NCBI GenBank assembly: GCA_036429605.1
Contig: CM071590.1
Span: forward strand, 2,542,001 to 2,606,000
DNA: 64,000 bases
Origin: Cladobotryum mycophilum
Taxonomy: Eukaryota; Ascomycota; Sordariomycetes; Hypocreales; Hypocreaceae
Direction: 5' to 3'
This document shows, in pieces, positions 11,101 through 23,459 of the stretch (positions are counted from its first letter, which is position 1; each line of letters opens with the position of its first letter). Below the pieces are notes generated by a model that worked only from the letters and a program-made list of their open reading frames with translations, searched no databases and had not been told where the DNA came from. A program made the position numbers and the translations under genes.

Positions 11101-13342
11101 CTTGGACTGCCAAATTCGTGGGATGATTGCTTCCTACACATCGAAACTGGGATGCATCTCATTGATGTGGTTGCGTATGGCGAAACATATTTCGCAGTGG
11201 GTAAGGATGGGGGCCAGATCTCAATTTATGACACCACATTCCTACAGCACAAAGTTAATGTCGATCATGACGATAGACTTCGTGATTTGGCGTTTGGAGG
11301 CGGAGACAAGTATCTCGCTTCACTGAGCAGTAATTACGTTATAGTCTGGGATCCAAAGGCTGGGACTCTGGTTTGTGCGGTTCTGTGTGATTCTCCATGG
11401 ACAATATCCTTCTGGCAAGAGACCTTATTGGTTGCACAGAAAGATGGTGATATTCTGATCTGGTAATTATCTCACTTAGCACAGTCTCAAGGTTCTTGCT
11501 GACAGTAATTAGCAATCCCGCAATTTGTGAAATAGGACCAGAGGATCTGCCAATATGTGAGTCCAAATTAGGGAGATGGCTTCCAAGCACACCAAAGGTT
11601 GAAGTATGGCCCTGGGGTGCCCATGATCCGAAAGATATGGTCTTTTCTAGCTCTGATCTGGGGCTTATTGCAGTAACATTCTACACAAAGGAGGTCTACG
11701 TCTTTGACATACACACACCAAGTCTACGGGGTTCATGTTCTGGGCCTACTCCAGGACGTCCTCTAAACATGGCTTTCAACCCCAATCCCCAAATCAATGC
11801 ATTAGTTGTGTCATATGTCCTTGGCTCCTTGGTGGTGTTTGATCTGGACACTTTAGCACCAACTTTTGTTCTCCTCGAGATCTTCGCTTGGGCGATGGCC
11901 TGTTCTCCGGATGGAAGGTTCTTGATTATCGGAACTCAGGGAACTGCGCATATCATCAAGATTTATGAGTTCAAGAAGGACAGGCATTCAGTTACCCTCG
12001 TTCCCGTCTATAGTACAAGCTACCCTCATAAGACAATTTCCGATATAGCCACCGGCGGCAGCGGTATTCGTTTCGCCAGCATTCACCATACTGAATGTCG
12101 TGTCTGGGATCCCTCTCTTTCGCTCCACAGATTAGCAGAGGCATCTCATTTTGAGCCCAATGTTGTGGGTATGATAAGAGATCCCCCCGAGTGCATCAAA
12201 TATCCTCGGCTCAGGCGCAAGGTGAAATCTCAATAATGACTCTCTCATCAGACGGCAAGATTGCCATTTGCGGCACTGAACAGGGGGAAGTGATTTCCTT
12301 TTCTACAGCGGACGGTTCCGAGCTTGGGATGATCTACAAGGATCCAGATCCGGATCGAGTATCAGCAATTGCACTTGTCGAGCGGGAGGGCGAAAGCCTG
12401 ATTGTAGTAGCAATCCGAGAAAAGTATCCCCCGGGATATCATATGGTTATGGCACAAGTTGACACTTCGTCCACCAGATGGGTTTCAACCGGTGTTTTGT
12501 TGAAGAGAGAGGGAACTGGTGAAATAACAACAATCCTAATCAATTCTGCCAAAGACCGTGCGTTGATCTATAGCTTCACGTCAACAATTCTCTTGGAACT
12601 GCCTTCGGGAAATTTAATTGGCAAAAGAGACGTGTTGAAATGGAAGAGCGCAGTAAGAATGGCTGGGTTGTGTCCTTCAGATGATGGCTTATTCATGATA
12701 TTCGAGGATGGTGATGTTTATCTATTCAACTGGGGCGACTTCTCACCAGCGAAGCATCACAAGCTCGATATCGTGCGAGAGGTGCCTTCTCCGGAATGGC
12801 CTAACATACAGACGACGTATCACTATCAAAACCAAGATTTGTTTGTGGAAGTTCTTACAGATGTATTGGACACGACCAAACTCATAGGAACTCAAACAGG
12901 GCCAAGTCAACTAAACTGCTGGGACGCATCTCAATTCTGCTCTGCAGGGGACGTCGTGGAAATCAGCCCGCGTTGTGGTTTCCAGCATCTGGCCAAGGTT
13001 CTCAAAACCGGTCTCTTTCTGCTCGAGTCGACACTTGTGTTTGTTGACGTTAATCTTTGGGTCTGTACCTTGAATCTGGCTACCTTTGCTTCCACCCACA
13101 TGGCAAAGCGTCATTTCTTCATTCTACCAGAGTGGCTTAATGCAGTAAGGTTGATCGAGGCATCCGTGACGCCATCTCAAGATTTGATTTTCGTCAACAA
13201 ACAAGGTTTGGTTGTTGTCAAGGGTTGGCTGGCCACGTCACAGCTGGTGAGGCTGTCTCCTAACTCCGAGGCCTGGGAAGTGGTATCGAAGCGGCAAAGA
13301 GAAGTTGCACTGCCCCAGCACACTGCGTCTCCTGAAAAATGA
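8135..13342 (+). CDS. NLR-type receptor: alpha/beta hydrolase - NACHT - degenerate beta-propeller
   Basis: Exons 8135-9224, 9359-10024, 10106-11462, 11513-12164 and 12215-13342 give about 1630 aa. The N-terminal alpha/beta-hydrolase (DUF676/SERAC1-like) domain spans about residues 115-350, with oxyanion motif FVHGLGGG, nucleophile Ser208 in GHSMGG and probable catalytic His332 (ADHRR). The NACHT NTPase follows, with Walker A GIPGAGKS at 428-435 and Walker B IIDGLDE from about 528. A helical region comes next, then from about residue 1010 a WD40-like propeller with degenerate units (VWDPKAG, VFDLDT, VWDPSLS). Family knowledge: fungal STAND/NLR proteins of this build are candidate heterokaryon-incompatibility or immune-type sensors, where NTP-driven oligomerisation activates the N-terminal effector. 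Ligand and outcome cannot be read. The last junction (12165-12214) may be a frameshift at a C6 run rather than a 50-nt intron. Confidence 0.88.
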
Positions 13343-15568
13343 TTTAATCGGTCATCTTCAATCTAGTCGGGGTCGTTTCGCTTTCCAGGGATGACTATAA
13401 CTTATTTCGATCTTCCTCTCCGTGGTCGGCGTGTTCTCTTAGCTGCCATCACACCATTCCCAGGAACCACGAGAACGGTACAATCTCAGACATTGTTGCG
13501 TTATGCACAAAAGTGCCCCCTTGGCAAAACTTGAGGAGGGAAAGGCAACCCCTGATGGATTCAGAAACCAGCTCTCAGATAGGACATGTAAGCATATGAT
13601 TATTTTGTCAGGCTCCCATCTACTACTAGCCTCACGATTAGATCCGAACATATTCTTTACGTTATTTCAGTTAGAGCAACCTCCATTAGACCTAGTACCA
13701 CAGAGATCCTTGGAGGGATTGAAAAAGGAGGTATTGTACTACTTGACGTTGAGTTTGAAGCTCTGTGCAAACAGCAAAATGTCGGAGGCAACACGAGAGT
13801 GCAACCTGTTGCTGAAGTTGGACAGAGTCAGGTTGACCATAACTGCAATACCTGCAATACCTATGGATGGCATTATATGACTGGACCTGGTCCCCTTAAA
13901 TAAACCCGATACAAATCCCGGATAGGGGGCATGACATGGCATGGTATCCTTGACCTACATGGGACAGTCAGGGGAAAATTACATAGCAGCCAGACGGATG
14001 GAACATTCAGGTGTTCATATTAATTTCTCTGCATTGTCCCAGTATCTCTAGATTTCCCTTGTCACTCTACGTTTCCCCTGTGTCTCTGGATTTCTCCTGT
14101 TACTGTGAATTTCTCTAATTCTCGTCATTACAAGAACACTCTGGTAAGGGGCCACCATAGCCATCTCCTCTAACGCATGTAAAGATTTGGACCACATGGC
14201 AAGCCCACCAGATTCAACACTTCTTAGTTCTAGTTATCAAATCGACTAGTATTCTGCAATCATACCCCCTCTTGCATATAGCACTTGACCTAAGCGCAAA
14301 GCGTCTTATTGAGGACTCAGTAATGGAGAGTGTGTCCATTCTTACATCCATCTTTCACTCCTTTGGCAGCCCCTTTCCCAGTGAAGACCACTTTGTGCAC
14401 TACACGTGGTAATAATGTGCAGCAAGTCGCAACGATCTCCCGAGTTAGGCCCTCTTTTCGACTTCCAGTCTCAATCATCTCAACCTTCCTCTACGTATTC
14501 TAGTAAGAGATTTGCTCTACACGAGGGCCAGCCCCTTTGTACTTTACTTTCAGTCCTAGACCATACTTAAGTCATCCCCTCATCTACCTTCGCTGGCGGT
14601 ACATATTATTTTTCCAAACCCTTGAGCCAAGCACAAAGGTCAAGTAGTCGCCTTTCATATGGAACATTAAGTATATGGGAGGAATTTTATGTTTGATACA
14701 GTTGCGCTGTACATTTAGGCGGGATGGGATAGAATAGTGTTGCTAAATCGTTACGTCAGTCATAGCTGTTCATTACTATTCATGCAGAGGGGCCGGAGAG
14801 AGGGTCGAGATCCGATTTGTTGTCGATGTGAGGACGATTGCTCGACTTCAGCGCCAATCTCAGTCCATCAACTCCCCCGTTCCGTTTGGCTCTCGCCTAT
14901 TCGCTACAGCTATCTCGGCAGGTAGTATTCAGTTGGCCAAGAGGAATATAATTTGTGCCCTTTGAAAGCTGCACTCAGCCCATGTGATATAATGAGCGGT
15001 AAATACACGGCGCGCTGGAACAGACTACCCGTAATGAAGAGCCTGTCAGCTGGTGATAGAGGGACGTAAGTGCATGTTCGCTGCATATGCGTGTGATGAA
15101 AAGCAATCTTGACGCAATATCCAGTGACGCGGGCCAATAGAGTGGTATGGGAAGCGCCTATGCGAGGGCTTTGAGGCCTCAATCATACCTTCTAAAGACG
15201 TGATATGTCAAAGGCTTGAGGGGATAACCCCGGGCAAAGTCGTCGTGTTGTTGGAATAAGCCCAATTGATTGACGCATCCATCCATGGGCCCCCCATCAT
15301 TCATCCACCTGCCTAGTGGTTCTGCTTGCACTGCATGCGCCACACCTGAAAGCTGTCGGGGGTACTTTTAACCCCACCAACGTTCAAAAGCTGGCGCATG
15401 ACTGCCCCAGTCCCAGCGTACGTGCTAGACCTGCACTCACTCACTCGCTCGCTCACACTCTTCGCTGTCTCTCAATCAACGGCAAACAAACAGCTTAAAG
15501 GTCTGCATACCCGACGTTTTCTTTCCCTCCTTCTTTCTTTGTTGTAGCGGTACAACCGGTTGTGCAAG
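13343..15568. other. Intergenic region, no gene supported
   Basis: About 2.2 kb lies between the NLR stop and the E2 start. I looked for a partner effector gene of the kind sometimes found beside fungal NLRs and found none: the longest frames (such as 13503-13880) carry no recognisable motif. A degenerate 19-bp tandem repeat lies at 14051-14126. A polypyrimidine tract at about 15525-15545 probably belongs to the E2 promoter. Confidence 0.5.
14051..14126. repeat. Degenerate tandem repeat, about 19-bp period, four units
   Basis: Four successive units start at about 14051, 14071, 14089 and 14108. Each begins with a GATTTC/GTTTCC-like word followed by CYTGT and a CTCT or CTGT word. Divergence between units indicates an old minisatellite in non-coding DNA. 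Confidence 0.6.
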
Positions 15569-16220
15569 ATGGCAACCCAGATGCGCGCAAAGAGAGTAGC
15601 AAAGGAGCGTCAGAAGGTACCAAAATAATAATGTGGGTTGACGTGGACGCGAAAGCGCTAACCCCACGCTCGCAGATCGATAGATACGGCCTGCCCCCTG
15701 GCATCGAGCTGGTTGAGGGCGATGATCTGAAGCAATGGATTCTGGATATCCAAGTCTTGGATAAAAACCCGTTATACGAAAACCAAACCTACCGGCTAAA
15801 GTTTCAGTTTCCGGACTCTTATCCTATCGGTATGAGAACCCTATTTGCCCAAGTATCCATCTACTCATCTTCATCCCTACCCATGGGAGTTCATCTCCAT
15901 CCATTCATTTGCTTAGTAGCTGCCACTAACACCCATCCCGTGTTGTCACAGAACCTCCAGAAGTCACATTCGAACAAAAGCCCGATCGCCCGATTCCAAT
16001 GCATCCGCACATCTACTCGAACGGAATAATATGTCTGGACCTTTTAGGACACCAGGGCTGGAGCCCGGTGCAGAGCGCCGAGAGCGTTTGCATGAGCATA
16101 CAGAGCATGCTGACGAGCAACTCCAAGAACGAGAGGCCGCCGGGTGACGAAGAGTTTGTGCGCGGAAACAAGCTACGGCCGCGAGACATTGAGTTTCTCT
16201 ACCACGACAACACGGTTTAG
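15569..16220 (+). CDS. Ubiquitin-conjugating enzyme E2, UBE2W type
   Basis: Exons 15569-15616, 15676-15829 and 15952-16220 give 156 aa. The first ATG (MATQMRAKRVAKE) is chosen because it supplies the usual basic N-terminal E2 helix; the first intron must be removed to join it to the fold. The core reads through PLYENQTYRLKF, YPIEPPEVTF and HPHIYSNGIIC, with the active-site Cys95. The usual E2 HPN tripeptide is replaced by HPH, as in the UBE2W branch, and the C-terminus ends FLYHDNTV, close to the atypical WYHDDTC end of UBE2W. Family knowledge: UBE2W attaches ubiquitin to the alpha-amino group of flexible protein N-termini. It acts in cytosol or nucleus with a RING-type E3. Nothing unusual is seen apart from the short phase-0 first intron. 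Confidence 0.93.
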
Positions 16221-16974
16221 AAGGCTATCACCCTAGCTTCTTCCTAACTTTGGATGCTATTGTCTCGACATTTTTTTCTGTCTTGGTGAAGGTTATTTAG
16301 GAGGGGGGTTGTGGGATTCTGCATTGGTCATCAGCTGCGGCAGCTACTTAATGGCGTTTTACAGTCCTTTTTGGCAAGATGATTACATTATCTGGAGTGT
16401 TTTACAGAAATACTGGACATGTTCATGGTGGTGCATAGCGGGACACCTTTTTTCTCTTTTTCGTTAACTGTGACGGATGGCCCCCATATTGAATGTTTGT
16501 TTGTACCGGGAACAAAGGGCCGACGCAGCAAGAAAATAACATTTTTGTAAATGCGGTTCTCTTCAAATATTAGACATCGATTTGCTTACCTATAACGAGC
16601 ATACTCAATTTAAAAAGATAAATAAAAGGGGCATAGTATTTCGAAGTGCGACCTGGATCCAATCCATCCAATACCTTTCTATTACCCTGATGGTGGATTC
16701 GGATGTACAAAAACCGAATCAGAATTGCCGGGTAACAAATGACGTCGCTCTGGCGGCAAATGCGCTGGAGGCTGGCGAATAAGGTTGCCTGGCCCACTAA
16801 AAGCACTCACTCAAGGTCGCCCCCGTTGGTGACCCGTTAGGAGGGGTCCCCCTCCAAGGCTGAGTGGACGTTTCACCGCCCGCGCCGCCAGCTCACCATC
16901 CCCCCCATGGAACTTCAAGAGCTTGTGAAGCTTCCCCAATCACAAGCTCCCACCTTCAACTGCGACGAGGGACC
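16221..16974. other. Intergenic: E2 3' UTR and VPS33 promoter
   Basis: No coding potential or repeat is seen. An AT-rich first half followed by a C-rich stretch (about 16800-16920) just upstream of VPS33 fits a 3' UTR then a promoter. Confidence 0.5.
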
Positions 16975-19288
16975 ATGGCGCCCCGTACCGAATTCAGCAC
17001 CGAGCAGGTCCGCAGCAAAGCACGCAAGGATCTTCTCTACCTGCTAGAGGGTGTAAGTAAGGCTCTCCACGGCCGGGGGAGCACGTGGAGGATGAGCTTG
17101 CCTTGCTAATCATGTCATTTCATGAAACCAGGTCCGCGGCAAAAAGAATCTCGTCTTTGATCGCAGCTTGGTTGGGCCCATTGGCACAATTGTCAAGGTC
17201 GCAACTCTCCAAGAATATGGGGTCGATAAATTCTTCATTCTGGAGAATAACAATGTGGATACGAGTCAGCGCAATGTCGTCTTTGTAGCGAGAGGAGAAT
17301 GCGGTCGCCATGCCGAAGCCATCGCAGGTGAGCAGAGAGCCCCTCAATCCTCAATCCTCCATGGTCACAAACGCCTCATGATCAAACACCCAACCGGAGT
17401 CACCTTGCCCCTCATATTCAAGCTATACTTTCATTCGCCTTGCAGAAAGATGCAATCAGCCTTATTTCACATCTCAAACGGCTGACCTAGCTAACCATAT
17501 CTTGCACTCTCAGCCCAGATCAAACGAGTCCAGCGCGAGAGTCAAAACACCCATGATTTTCACATATTTTGGGTCCCCCGCAGGACCTTGGTGTCGGACC
17601 AATTGCTCGAGGAGGCTGGAGTTTTAGGCGACGTGAACATAGCCGAGCTGCCCTTGCTATTCTTCCCGCTCGAAGAAGACGTCTTGTCGCTAGAACTCGA
17701 CGATGCCTTCCGAGACCTCTACCTCTCCAAGGATATCACCCCGAATTTTCTCATTGCAAAGGCGCTTATGGAAATCCAACAAAACCATGGCTTGTTTCCT
17801 CGAATCATCGGAAAGGGCGACAACGCAAAACGTGTGGCAGATCTCCTCTCGCGCATGCGTCAAGAACGGCTTGCTGGCGAGGATAGCAGCGACAATAACA
17901 AAACTGCGTTAGCACCAAGCACAACAAACGAAAGCGTCATAATCATCGATCGCGAGGTGGACTTTGTTACACCGCTTCTTACACAGCTGACCTACGAAGG
18001 ACTCATAGACGAAGTATTTGAAATCCAAAATAATCAAACCAAAGTAGATACGACTGTCGTAGGAGCCCCCGCGCAATCGTCTGCTGCCGCCACCTCACAA
18101 CAAAGCAGAAAGCGAACAGTCCAGCTTGACTCTAGCGACAAATTATACGAGCAATTACGCAATGCCAACTTTGCGATTGTCGGTGGCCTACTCAATAAGG
18201 TGGCGAGGCGATTACAGAAGATGCAATCAGATTATGAGACCAAGCACAAGACCAAGACGATCGCGGAACTAAAAGAGTTCGTGAGCCAGCTGCCTGGATA
18301 CCAGCAAGAACACCAGAGCGCGAGAATACACACTGGTCTAGCCGAGGAAATCATCAAGCACACGAGGACGGATCTATTCAAGGGCTTACTCGAAGTTCAG
18401 CAGAATCTTGCCGCTGGTGCAGACCCTTCCTCCCAGTTTGACGGCATCGAAGAGCTCATAGCACGAGATGCGCCGTTACGAGAGACCCTTCGACTTCTTT
18501 GCGTCTACTCGTGCATATCTGGAGGGATCAAGCCCAAGGATTTTGAACAGTTCAAACGCCTGATCTTGCAAGGCTACGGTTATCAACATCTGCTTACTTT
18601 GAATAACCTGGAAAAGCTCCAGTTATTTTTGTCACGAACTTCACCCTTGGCCGGCATGATCCCCATGGCAGGTAATACGAGCGGGGCTGGCAATAAGACG
18701 AATTACACCTATCTACGGAAGCAGCTTCGACTTATCGTGGACGAGGTTCAGGAAGATGACCCGAACGACATCGCCTACGTGTATAGCGGCTATGCACCTC
18801 TCTCAATCCGACTCGTACAATGCATCCTTCAAAAGCAGTATCTCCTCTCAATAACCAAGGGTAATGCTGCCGCCACCGCGAGTGGTGTTCCTCCCGGAGC
18901 GGGGACACAGGGCTGGCATGGATTTGACGAAGCTGTCAAACACGTTCGTGGGCAGACTTTCTATGAGCTTCAGAAGGGCGAAGACAAAGCAGTCAAGGCT
19001 CGGGCTCTTTTATCTGGCAGTGGAAACAAACAGACGGTATTTGTCGTATTTGTTGGAGGCGTTACCTTTACAGAGATTGCCGCACTGAGGTTTATCGCAA
19101 AGCAAGAAGAGGGTGAGTTGTTCTTTATGCCACATCTGCGGCCATTTCTCTCTAACACTTTATTTTTTTGTTTAGCGCGACGGAACATTGTCATCTGCAC
19201 GACCTCCATCATCAGCGGGAACAGAATGATGGATGCAGCGATCGAAACAGAGTCGTATGCCCGCAAAGAGGCCGAGCCAAATGCCTAG
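16975..19288 (+). CDS. vps33: Vacuolar protein sorting protein 33 (Sec1/Munc18 family)
   Basis: Exons 16975-17052, 17132-17327, 17514-19112 and 19176-19288 give 661 aa, close to the usual length of VPS33. It starts MAPRTEFSTEQVRSKARKDL. SM-family features include the N-terminal segment KNLVFDRSLVGPIG, the conserved IIIDREVDFVTPLLTQ strand-loop (about residues 285-300), LTYEGLIDE, and the C-terminal VVFVGGVTFTEIAALRF followed by IVICTTSIISG. Family knowledge: VPS33 is the SM subunit of the HOPS and CORVET tethering complexes. It binds and proofreads SNARE bundles during fusion at endosome and vacuole. All introns have canonical GT-AG ends and reading phase is maintained. The gene lies in tandem with the E2 upstream. 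Confidence 0.95.
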
Positions 19289-20075
19289 ACTAGGCTTGAG
19301 GTAAGAGGTCGTGTACTATATGAGTATGAGGAGTTTGGTGGCGCTCTGTTTTGTTTTCGGGCAACTTTATGGTTTCGCGGGATCCTGTTCAGATCTCAAA
19401 TTGGAGCGACTTTCTTTCTCGATCTCGAACGGGACATCTCGTTGCTGATGCGTAATATTGAGGTTTCATTTTATATTCCATTTATGCTGTCCGTGTTGGC
19501 AGTTCGTTGGAAGAAGAGGTTAGATATTAGATTCAAGACCCGCATTATAGTGTGCTGTGATTGGATCATTTTGATGCACGTGACCCGCAGCCATGCGATG
19601 GGTTCGGCGTCTTGAGGGGCCATGATGGATGGATGCCAATTGCCCATCCTCTGTATTGGACTTTGCCTACATTAAAACCAACGAGTTGCAAGTTTAGAAC
19701 CACGTCGTTTCAATTGAAAAGTCCTTTCCAATGGACCGATAATCGATACCCCAATGCCCGCTTCAGACGTGCTATAACCAATAACTCATAATACATGCGA
19801 CCCCTTTGGTTAGTGAGCATCTGACCTCTTACATGTTTTATACATGGGCTGAGTGAGAGGGTGATGAAAAACTCTTGGCTGACTTGGTCAAATCACACAG
19901 ACAGCAATCCGGCAACAGTCAAATCCCATCATATGATGCATCTATCTGTATCATGTTGTATGACTGTCATAGTGCCGAGGATCGACGTCGAAGAAACCAT
20001 CCCCAACCGAGACACACGTAATCTCTCATACCTCGACGCCGAGCCAGCCTAGAGCCAGCCTGATTCGGTATCATT
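19289..20075. other. Intergenic: VPS33 3' UTR and LSD1 promoter
   Basis: No gene is supported. A CACGTG E-box core lies at about 19576-19581. An upstream non-coding exon of the LSD1 gene cannot be excluded because its N-terminus is poorly conserved. Confidence 0.45.
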
Positions 20076-23000
20076 ATGAAGACAGCCGTCAGGAGCCATC
20101 TGAATCTGGAGGATGGAATTATCAATCGGAGTTTTACGCGTGCAAAAGACCTGGGTTCATTATCAATATCGGATTCGCCAACTTCATCTCTCGCGAGAAG
20201 TCAATTATCACCACCTCCCACTGCCAGCACTGACCCACTGCAAATATCACGACCGGGGTCTTCAGAACTATCTTCCGACATCGCGCCGGAGATTGTAGTT
20301 TGGACCGAGGAGATGGACATGAGCAGCCTCACACAACCCGACTCTGAGGAGTCTTCTCTTATGCATCTTAGTACAGAGTAAGTGTAATTCGCCGAGGCCC
20401 GTGCCCTTCCGGGCAACCCAATCAAGTTCTGCATCTGGTCTGGCTTTTAACACACAAGATAGTGATGAGACTCTCCAGCAGCTGGATGATGCGTTGATAC
20501 AACCTGGTAATCAAGACCAAGAACAAGATCAAGACCAAGACCAAGACCAAGACCAAGACGCGACCGCCGTGTCATACTCCTCATCACTCTCACAATTGTC
20601 GGATCTATCAGAAAACTCGTCCTTCCCCTCGACTCTGTCTAGTAAAGCCACAACACCCGTCGTCGATGCAGATGCTTCGCGGAATCAGCGGGCGGTTGAG
20701 TCTTCGCAAGCCTATATGCCGTCATCCTTTCGGCATGACCTCGAGCGATTAACTTTCAACGTGCGGCCCAAGTCATCCGTCCCCACAGATATTTCCTCGC
20801 GTCAATATGCTGCTGAGTGCATTGCGGCGGCTGAGTCGTCGCGGCTAAACCCTTACGCTTTGCACCCGGAAGAATATCATCTCTTACGACATCATATTTC
20901 ACACTCTCAGGTTACGACTTATTTAAATATCAGGAACGGCATATTGCGTCTATGGTTAAGACGACCATGGACTGGTGTAACACGGCACGAGGCAGTCGGC
21001 TGTGCTAATGCGCGATGGTTTGATGCCGCGAGCGTGTGTTACGATTGGCTTATTCGGCGTGGGTATATCAATTATGGATGTGTTGAGCTCCCTAAATCCC
21101 AGTTAGAAAGCAAGGATTCCTCATCGCCGAAGAAGCAAAAGACCATTGTGGTCATTGGAGCTGGCATCTCGGGTTTATCTTGTGCAAGGCAACTTGAGGG
21201 CTTGTTCAACCAATATGCCAGTCGATTTCACGAAAGGGGTGAAGAACCGCCCAAGGTTGTGGTTCTAGAAGGAAGAAGCCGTGTAGGAGGCAGAGTGTAT
21301 TCTCGCGAATTCAAAACCAATCCTGTTGATAAAATGCCGGGATTTGAAGGCAAAAGACACACTGCAGAGATGGGGGGATGATTATAACCGGCTTCGATCG
21401 TGGCAATCCCATGAACGTCATTGTTCGCGGGCAACTATGCATCCCATATCACCCGCTCACAGCTGATACAACAATCTACGACAGCAACGGAAAACCAGTA
21501 GACCCTGTTCGGGATCTGCTAGTTGAAAAGCTCTACAACGACTGCCTAGATCGCGTGAGCGAGTTCAAATACAAAACTCAGCCGTCAAAACTAATTGAAG
21601 GTAACCGTGACCTCATTGATGAAGGCCGAGACAGCCCCGGAGATGGCTCCAAGTCAATAATGCAAGCAGAAGAAGCAACTGCTGCTCTCCCTCATGCTCC
21701 ATCAGTATCACAGCAAAATGTGCCGGAAACCGTAAACATGGTTCCCGTATCGGCAGATAAGCTCACAGGCCGCGTGCATAACGAGCCTGGCGTTCCTACA
21801 ACACTCAAGGCAGCAGAAAAGGCAAAGTTGATGGGATGGGTTGTGAAACCTTCGGCATCAGAAAGGGGCGTCGACTTGAACCAAGCCGCTGCCTTTCATG
21901 ACTCAACGCTAGGCTCTGTTTTAGACAATGCAATCACCCAGTATAGGCATATCGTCGACCTAAACGCTCAAGACCATCGACTCATCAACTGGCATATCGC
22001 CAATCTAGAATACAGCAACGCCACCAACTTACATAATTTGAGCCTTCCGCTATGGGATATTGATGCGGGAAATGAGTGGGAGGGGCATCACACCATGATC
22101 GTTGGTGGCTATCAAAGTGTTGCTCGTGGATTGCTACAAAGTCCTCATCCTTTGGATTTAACAACCAGGTTTCCGGTCAAGAAGATCACATATCATAGCG
22201 ATGATTTTTCAGGGCCAGCGTCCGTAGAATGCGAAGATGGCTCATTAGTGGAGGCAGATGCTGTTATTTGCACAATCCCCCTTGGCGTTCTGAAACAAGG
22301 CAACATTAACTTTGAGCCGCCTCTGCCGTCATGGAAGACAGATGTCATCCAGCGCTTAGGGTTCGGAATTCTGAACAAAGTTGTTTTAGTCTACGACAAA
22401 GTGTTTTGGGATCCCGATAGGCACATCTTTGGTGTGCTGAGAGATGCAGTCAACCGGCATAGCATATCACAGGAAGACTACCGTCTTAGTCGGGGGCGTT
22501 TATTCCAGTGGTTCAATGTAACCAACACAACCGGCCTACCCTGCCTTATTGCCCTCATGGCCGGTGATGCTGGGTTTGATACTGAACATACGAGTAACGA
22601 CAGCCTTATTGCTGAAGCTACTGAAATCCTCAGGGGTGTTTTTGGGAACGACGTGCCGTACCCCGTGGAAGCTGTTGTAACACGGTGGGGGTCTGACCGG
22701 TTTGCAAGAGGCAGTTATTCTTCAGCTTCCCCAGAGATGGAGCCAGAAGACTATAATGTCATGGCCCGAACTGTAGGCAATCTATTTTTCGCGGGAGAGC
22801 ACACCATCGGTACCCATCCGGCAACTGTCCATGGCGCATACTTGTCCGGGCTTCGTGCCGCCTCGGAAGTTTTAGAGTCCATGATTGGCCCCATAGAGGT
22901 TCCCACGCCATTAGTTCTTCCTAGGGATTCACTGCTACTGCATAAGCGTAAAGAGGCGGCTAAGGACCCTCGGCAGGCCCGCTTGGAAGCATACGAGGTG

Positions 23001-23459
23001 GAGATTTGGGAGTACATACAGTCAAAGATAGGCGAGCGACCTGTCCGGCCGGGTAAAGTTGCCGGCAATGCCTATCTCCTCTTCAGCAAAGCGCATTTCG
23101 ATACAGCGCGGAGAAAGTGTGAAGAAAACCGCAAGCCTGGAAGGAGCAAATCCCTACCAAACGAAGTCCGAATCCTGACGTCCCGTATGTGGAAAGAGGC
23201 AGCAGTGGAGGAACGGAAGCCATACGAGGAGCAGGCTGCCGAGCAGAAGAGGGTCTACACAGTAGCGCTGCAGGAGTACAACGAAGCCTCAGAGAAGTGG
23301 GACCGGGAAGCCATCTCACTGAGGGCTGCCTACGAGAGAGATCATCCGAGCCTACCGGGAACGGATGAGAATCCAGGCGATGCCGCCATGTCGCAGAAAC
23401 ACCGCCGAGGGAAGAATGTTAGTTACATTGAAGGTGGCGACAGTGACGTGGACATGTAA
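20076..23459 (+). CDS. lsd1: LSD1-type flavin lysine demethylase (SWIRM - amine oxidase - HMG box), with a one-base frame break
   Basis: Exons are 20076-20377 and 20427-23459. After a low-complexity N-terminus with an Asp-Gln repeat (20511-20559) comes a SWIRM domain (about residues 228-320), then the FAD-binding motif VVIGAGISGL (about 343), FAD loop GRSRVGGRVY, LNKVVLVYDKVFW holding the lysine that contacts the flavin in this family, FFAGEHTIGTHPATVHGAY, and a C-terminal HMG box (about 975-1060), a combination typical of fungal homologues. The frame breaks at the G6 run 21372-21377: AEMGG ends one frame and MIITGFDRGN begins in another, although the two are contiguous in the family. With one more G the gene encodes about 1111 aa. 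Family knowledge: FAD-dependent removal of mono/dimethyl groups from histone H3 lysines or non-histone targets in the nucleus. I infer a sequencing undercall, not a pseudogene. Confidence 0.9.
20511..20559 (+). repeat. In-frame (CAAGAC/CAAGAT)n coding repeat
   Basis: About eight hexamer units encode an alternating Asp/Glu-Gln tract in the disordered N-terminus of the LSD1 homologue. The six-base period keeps the frame whatever the copy number, so the length may vary between strains. Confidence 0.85.
21372..21377 (+). other. Frame break at G6 run inside LSD1 gene
   Basis: The upstream frame stops at TGA (21379-21381) and the downstream frame opens at ATG 21378. The proteins on the two sides (HTAEMGG then MIITGFDRGN) are adjacent in LSD1 homologues, so exactly one base is missing. 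No GT..AG pair nearby could remove the shift. Confidence 0.85.

Noticed and set aside
13503..13880. Possible small effector gene next to the NLR
   Set aside because: Tested as a partner gene, but the translation shows no effector, amyloid or HET-type motif and no convincing exons.
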